From Epiperipatus broadwayi (taxonomy: Eukaryota > Onychophora > Udeonychophora > Euonychophora > Peripatidae): a DNA stretch of 64,000 nucleotides. The notes beneath the pieces are model-generated. The model was not told where the DNA came from, did no database searches, and saw only the letters and a program-made list of their open reading frames with translations. Both the position numbers and the translations under genes were made by a program. Positions 58,391-64,000 of the stretch are shown here, in pieces (positions within the stretch are counted from its first letter, which is position 1; every line of letters starts with the position of its first letter). The DNA is taken from contig JAQFVV010000517.1 in NCBI GenBank assembly GCA_028023455.1, positions 64,001 through 128,000 on the forward strand, given 5' to 3'.

Positions 58391-61300
58391 TCAAATTGTA
58401 TAAATTTATCAATTTTTGTATATTATAGTTTACATATATTTATACTAAAATCTCTTATGCATATTATGTTCTTAATTTTATTTTAAATATTTTAAATAAA
58501 ATATAAATTTAACATTGACTAAATCCATTTACAAATTGTACAATAAAAATTGCTTATAAATAAAAGCAAAAATAATATTCATATTATGTAAAGTCTTACA
58601 TATTACTTCATAGCAGTCTTTGAATGTAGCTAGAATTCTACAGAGATAAGTATCTTGTTATTAATATTCACAAAGTGTACTGCATAATTCTTTTTAAATT
58701 TAAAAAGTATGAGTTATATTAAATATATCTAAGAATAAACTGACACGATTTCAATTACCAATGCATGAGTAAGTAATAAATGCATGATGTCTTCAATGAT
58801 AATTATTTTTCTGATTGGTATATTTCTTAGCTTATAAATTAAAAAGCAGCAAACAAAATAAATTGTTTTGATGTATGTTGATATTTATTGAAAATGTAGT
58901 GAATATTTTAAATGTAATAAAAAAGTCTATAATAATTTTAATTTTTTAAGAATCTTAGTAGCTAATTATTATAGAGTTAATTTCTTTCTAAATATTGAGA
59001 TGTGAGAAAAACTGTGTCAAATGAATGAATGAATAATTAAATGTTTTGTCATTAAAAAGATGATATGATATAATGATAAGCACTAAGCAGCAATACACAA
59101 ATGATTAGTTTTTGACTATACTATTTTATTATTGAACTTAACTGTGCAAAATTGTCACATCAGTGATAAGCCATAATAAGCTATCTGGGAGTTTATTAAA
59201 ATTTTGGTCACTGTAAATGATAGAAAGAGGACATGGACATTTTACTCCCAAATCTATAAATCTATCACTGCTCTAAACAATGTTGATCACCATCAATAAT
59301 GATCCAGTTATCATTTAGTTGGCTAGTTATTTCCATGAGACTTCTATCAGAAACGATAAATCAAATTCCTAAAATATGAAAATGATTAAAAACATAGTTT
59401 AGGTACAATAAAGCTCAGTAAAAAGGTTTATACTATATAATATCAACTTCTATTAGAAAGTGCTAACATTTGATGAATGATAATGATATAAATTTTTAAC
59501 TGCATCTTATTAATAACTTATACAATACTGGGATATATTTTCACTATATATATATAAATTTTTAACTGCATCTTATTAATAACTTATACAATACTGGGGT
59601 ATATATATTGTATCAGTCGAAAAGACCCACCATCTAAACTGCAAGTCAGATTCAAACTCAGCTGAATCAAACTGAATTCAAACCCAACTCAACAGCTCAG
59701 ATTAGTAGAAATCTAAATCGACAGCACAGTGCTATGTGCCAAGAAACTAGCTCAATGGTTGGTGAGGATCAGAGACCCCTGAACTGACATTAATATCTGA
59801 TAATAAACTAACTAAGATTAAAATCGAATCATATGTATATTTTTGGGTTGCCAGCCAAGATAGTGATTATTAAATTATGAAGGAATTAAGCACTAAGGAA
59901 CCAAGTGTATTTAGAAAATATTTAATAATAATAATTTGTTTTGTTTGAATTTTAAATAATGATTATATTAATTACCTCTAGCCTTTAACAGAATTTATAA
60001 TAATAATAAAAGTGGCGGTCCTTGTTATATGCCAACAAGTATTACGCAATATTTGAAAGTCTATTTCTATGCCCCCCCCCCACAAGAAATAAAAGGCAGA
60101 TAAAGGTATTCATTAGTAAATAAATTTATTACTCTAATTTTATACAAAAGAATGTGACATTTATTTTCACATTCGTAAATCCATTCATGAAGAGCAAGAT
60201 ACGTATTTTAGGGCATAACTTTAATCTTTATTAGAAAACTTATTTTGAGATATAATGGAGAATTTGTTGGACTTTAATTTAAATCACTTCATCATGAATT
60301 ATGAGCATCGGAGTGGGCTTTACTGGAACAGAGAGGTAACGGTGCTGACAAATTATGAGCTATAAAATGAAATTGAAGACGATAGCTAGTCGATAATTGA
60401 GGTCCTATGGCAGCTTGCATCTGACAAGTATTATGCCCTTTGACTAATATGAACAGGAGAGGAAGTGCTTTCTTCCTCGATAATTTAAAATAACAGAAAT
60501 ATTATCACCGACCAGCCTAACGGTGTGGAAGATTGCCCTACGTCAGCAATGTTGAAGATGATGACTTACTAGTCACCTTTTGAGAACTAAAACCCAATTA
60601 TAGAATGCTCTACATGATGACTTGATCAAATGAATTAAAGTCAAATGAGCTTTTAAGTAAAACTATTTTAAAGTATTTGTAAATCATATTAATTATGCCC
60701 CAATCATCATGCCATCCTGAATCTTAATAGAAAATAACAAAGTGGAATTAGAATATATTTATTTTATTCCTTTATTGGCCCTTTGCAAAAAACATTTTAA
60801 GATTATATTTGAATAATAAAAAACTAGAAAATAGCGGTGGCATAGATTAAAAATGGAGCTAATAATTTATTATTAGCCAATGATAAAAATAACAATCATT
60901 AATAATTTCTTTCAACTCGATGATTGATAAAACTGTATAAATCTAGTTCTAATGGGTGAGAATTATTATCAGATTTAATATTATATTTTCTATGTAAGGC
61001 AAATAGAACAAGGGAGTTTATCGAGTTGAAAGATTATTGGCATATAATTAAAGTAAAAACATTAATAAATTACACAAATATTTATATATATAATATAATA
61101 AATGAACCACCAAGTAAGAAAAGAGAAAGTTAAAGACTGGAAGTTGAGAGAATTACGATATAATAGCATAAATAAAAGTAAGTTTACACAGGGATTATGA
61201 CATTTATAGAATGAAATGAGCTCTTAAAGGGAGTGTAAAGTAAAGTTCGGAACTGGCCAGAAAGTTTAAGGTTCATTATGGAAATATATTACCCATTTCT

Positions 61301-62140
61301 TCTGGGCTTGATCTTTAGGTTACATGTCCAAGTTGGTAAAAATGTAGGCATGCATTTAGTCGATTACTTGAACAGTATTTTAATGAATTTTCACAATTTT
61401 AGAAGCATGATTGGTCCGGAAAAGATTCAGCAGCTTCATTGAAGATTTTTAGGGGACTTCAGGAACCGCAGCCAGATTCCTGATGTTTTAGACCTTCACC
61501 ATGATCGAAACACTATTTAAACTTATGATTTTTAAACGCATAGAGTTCCATGTGCTTCTCTACAACAATGATTGATTTTTCTTTTCCAAACTTTTCAGAG
61601 CTATATATATCTGTCCTCTGATGCCTTCAGGCTAGTGCTTCTTTCATTATCAATGTTTTTAGATTTACTGGTTGTTTTTAGATACATTCCTTCGATAAGG
61701 CTTTCAAACTCATTAACTTGAATTCATTTTCTAATTAGAAAATAAATTCTTAAAATCAGAAAATTATTTTAATTAGGAAATCCTTATTTTTTTTTCTAAT
61801 TGATAAAACTAACTGTTATTTTTGGAAAGGGAAAATCTAAAAGCTTATCGAAAGAATGTAGCTTTTAATCAATAAATCTTTAACAAATTATTTAAAAATA
61901 AAATCAAACATTCCCCATGCAATGAAACTTTTAAACAATTATATATATTTAAATATTTACAAACATATATGCACAATCCTTGCAGTTGTAATATATATAA
62001 ATTCATGAATAATTTTATCATGAATTTATTAATAGAATTGATCAATTTAAATTTGAAGGAATTAATTTTAATACACATTTATAAAATGTTATTCTTTATG
62101 GAAATTAGCATAAATTGAATGTATAAAGTCCCTCTGCATT
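58391..62140. other. Unassigned, with one tandem duplication
   Basis: Slightly GC-richer stretches at 59600-59790, 60250-60560 and 61250-61600 may be old repeats. No coding frame recognised. A C-run is at 60072-60081. Confidence 0.45.
59486..59598 (+). repeat. Tandem ~66-bp duplication
   Basis: ATATAAATTTTTAACTGCAT through ACAATACTGGG occurs at 59486-59532 and again at 59552-59598. Confidence 0.88.
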
Positions 62141-62320
62141 GGAAATTTAAGGTTAGTACTAGGGTTTGAAGTGGGCTTATAGCTAGATGTCATGAAGCTA
62201 GGATCGAACTCAGATCTGACTGCTTCAATATATATTGTCACACACAGCAAGCTAGATAAATCAATAGATGCCATAAGGCTTGTGCATAAAATTCCTATCT
62301 AGTACCTACTCATGCAATAT

Positions 62321-62361
62321 CCCCATACTAGTTTCTGGATTATGGCCTTCATCAGTGAGAA
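62321..62361 (-). ncRNA. Type I hammerhead motif, left arm
   Basis: Minus strand: TTCTCA, CTGATGA, AGGCCATAATCCA, GAAACTAGTA, TGGGG. Cleavage triplet GTA. Stem II is weakened to two pairs; stem I has wobbles. Confidence 0.55.
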
Positions 62362-62508
62362 GCCTAGGATCTGAGAGCACTGCATCTAGATCTTAGGATC
62401 TAATGCAACCCTCCAGAAAACATCTTTTATCTCCATTTAACAACAAAACAATGAGACTTAAACCAAAAACACCTTAATGTTAGATGCAGTGCTCTCAGAT
62501 CCAAGGCA

Positions 62509-62548
62509 CCTCACTGATGAAGGCCATAAGCCAGAAACTAGTCTGGGG
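62509..62548 (+). ncRNA. Type I hammerhead ribozyme, right arm, GTC triplet
   Basis: CCTCA (62509-62513), CTGATGA (62514-62520), stem II GGC-CATAA-GCC with an A-A at its base, GAAA (62534-62537), stem III AC/GT, GTC with predicted cleavage after 62543, TGGGG (62544-62548) closing a 5-bp stem I. Core complete. Confidence 0.75.
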
Positions 62549-62631
62549 ATATTGGATGAGTAGACATTAGATGGGGATTTTATGCACAAGCCTTCTGGCT
62601 TCCATTGATTACTCTAGCTTGCTGTGTGTGG

Positions 62632-62632
<1 letters not shown>

Positions 62633-62669
<37 letters not shown>
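62633..62669. repeat. (TA)n tract
   Basis: 37 bp of TA at the right end of the inverted pair. Confidence 0.93.
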
Positions 62670-62670
<1 letters not shown>

Positions 62671-62671
<1 letters not shown>

Positions 62672-63828
62672 TGAGTTTTGCCTGTTTTAACAACAGTTAT
62701 ACACAAACATAAGAGGAGGTGGTCATGTGATGTTTATTGGGATAGATTTTGTAACAAATAATCTATTAAATACCAACAATAGTTTAAAATTGAAAATAAA
62801 TAATAAATTATACTTTTATTCCTTGAGAAATCTTATGACATCCAACATCATAGTGACAAGATGGGAACAGTATTGTTGAAGCATTATCTGGAAAGCATCA
62901 TTCTTTAAATAATCATTTTTAAATTTCTACAGTTTGGTTCCTAAATACTTTTTTAATTTAAAATAAGATGATGAGTGTTTTACATCCCATGTACCAATTT
63001 TTTTCATTATATGCCACTCCAACTTTTAAGCTTCTATTCGTTTTTTCTATAAAATGCAGTATATTATATATAAATAGTATTGAATATTTTTTTTCTTAAG
63101 ATAATAAAATACAATAAAAATACAAGTTTAGATATGTTTTTTTTTTAAAAAAAATGAGTTTTCTGCGTGTATTTAGGACATTATCTCTATCTTTTTTCTA
63201 CTTTTTATTGATGAATAAAATTTTTATGAAAAATAAAACTGGAATACTTATAAAAAATAAATTATTATAAAATGAGAGGCCTGACTCTGTTTTGGCTTAG
63301 TCCATAAAATTAGACAAGTGTAAAATATCTATTTATAGAATGAATTTTGAATATGTTGTATGATTCAGAATTTAAACTTTTTATATACTTTCTTTTTATT
63401 TGAGTACTAATAAAATTTGTTCTGTGATTACATTAATTTCTTACAAAAGCTAACAGTACTTTTAATTTTTGTAATCAGAGATTCAATGTTCAAAAATTAC
63501 TTCATGTACCAAATTTTATGCATACACATGTTAAAGATCCATTCAGGGCAAGAATCTCTTGAGAATTTTTTTATAAAATTTTATAAAGAGATCAACAGAC
63601 TTTTATTAAAAGACTACCAAATAATGAAAGTTAATAGATTTTATTTTTTGTTTTAATCTTTAGCTAAGATTTATTACATACATGCTTACTAAACAATAAT
63701 TGAATAGCTTAATGGATATTCTTAGATCTTAACTTTCCATGAAATTGAAATGATATCTAAGTTTTAAATGAATTTGAATTCTAGGGTATGGCATGGATGG
63801 AAAATGTTCTTATTATTATATTACAAGG

Positions 63829-63832
<4 letters not shown>
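62671..63832. other. Unassigned AT-rich DNA
   Basis: A 79-codon frame at 63417-63656 has AT-driven composition and no recognised motif; I do not call it a gene. Confidence 0.45.

Positions 63833-63900
<68 letters not shown>
63833..63900. repeat. (TA)n microsatellite
   Basis: 68 bp of TA. Confidence 0.97.
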
Positions 63901-63903
<3 letters not shown>

Positions 63904-64000
63904 AGGCAAGGGAAAAAAAACAATGAAAAATGTAAAGATGTAAAGAATTAAGGGGGTTTTCGTTGTATCTGGTTTAGTTCTCAATTTTGTTTGATTGGTA

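Larger units (their letters stand above)
62144..62670. mobile_element. Second hammerhead-bearing inverted pair
   Basis: 62237-62395 and 62481-62633 are inverted repeats, mostly identical by eye, sharing CACACAGCAAGCTAGA, GGCTTGTGCATAAAAT, CTAGTTTCTGG, ATGGCCTTCATCAGTGAG and GAGAGCACTGCATCTA. Each arm has a hammerhead pointing toward its outer end. The right arm runs into (TA)n at 62633-62669; the left has ATATATATTG at 62227 followed by a B-box-like GAGTTCGATCC on the minus strand. No relation in sequence to the 409-bp unit beyond the ribozyme fold. Confidence 0.8.

Noticed and set aside
62089-62274. 61-codon minus frame
   Set aside because: It overlaps the tRNA-like and inverted-repeat sequence next to the second hammerhead pair and has no protein motif.

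Overview
This is repeat-dominated, strongly AT-rich nuclear DNA of an invertebrate animal. I found no confidently supported host gene, rRNA or functional tRNA. Almost everything recognisable is a retroelement or a simple repeat. The mix (Penelope-like elements with a GIY-YIG endonuclease, RTE-type and other non-LTR retrotransposons, Ty3/gypsy elements, tRNA-derived SINEs, long (TA)n and (GATA)n tracts, hammerhead-ribozyme repeats) fits an invertebrate metazoan; I cannot place it further from sequence alone.

Layout. 1-8311: one decayed Ty3/gypsy element on the + strand (5' LTR cut by the window edge, gag/protease/RT/RNase H/integrase relics, 3' LTR). 8312-15560: mostly unassigned AT-rich DNA with one possible orphan exon, a tRNA-derived SINE with target-site duplication, a fold-back element and a hammerhead-bearing inverted pair at 12.1 kb. 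15570-18230: a Penelope-like (PLE) fragment and a perfect 206-bp palindrome. 18235-22010: a decayed RTE copy (minus) interrupted by a 1.3-kb 5'-truncated LINE carrying an exact 13-bp target-site duplication. 22-29.3 kb: nothing recognisable except a minisatellite and TA tracts. 29.3-31.43 kb: a decayed PLE (minus). 31.56-32.3 kb: two copies of one SINE in opposite orientation around a (TA)n tract. 32732-36008: a near-complete RTE element (minus) with three frameshifts. 36365-41796: a non-autonomous LTR retrotransposon with 1.9-kb LTRs and one coiled-coil gag-like ORF. 43-47.3 kb: giant (TA)n tracts, a fold-back family and a 365-bp (GATA/GACA)n array. 47.65-54.8 kb: three PLE loci, two of them inverted pairs, plus a second fold-back element. 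55343-57727: tandem ~409-bp units in head-to-head inverted blocks. 58.15-62.67 kb: a diverged relative of that unit and a second inverted hammerhead pair.

Main result. The ~409-bp tandem units each contain what reads as a type I hammerhead ribozyme: CTGATGA and GAAA cores, a 6-bp stem I (CTTTCA with TGAAAG), a short stem II and a 3-bp stem III, spaced 408-409 nt apart. That is the architecture of retrozymes and other self-cleaving tandem repeats. A different sequence with the same fold occurs as an inverted pair at 62.3-62.55 kb (GTC cleavage triplet), another at 12.12 kb, and degenerate relatives sit at the ends of the PLE copies. These elements repeatedly occur as inverted (fold-back) pairs whose outer ends run directly into (TA)n tracts, which suggests a shared insertion or end-joining mechanism at TA microsatellites. 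All functional statements are inferences from reading the sequence; no searches or folding programs were run.
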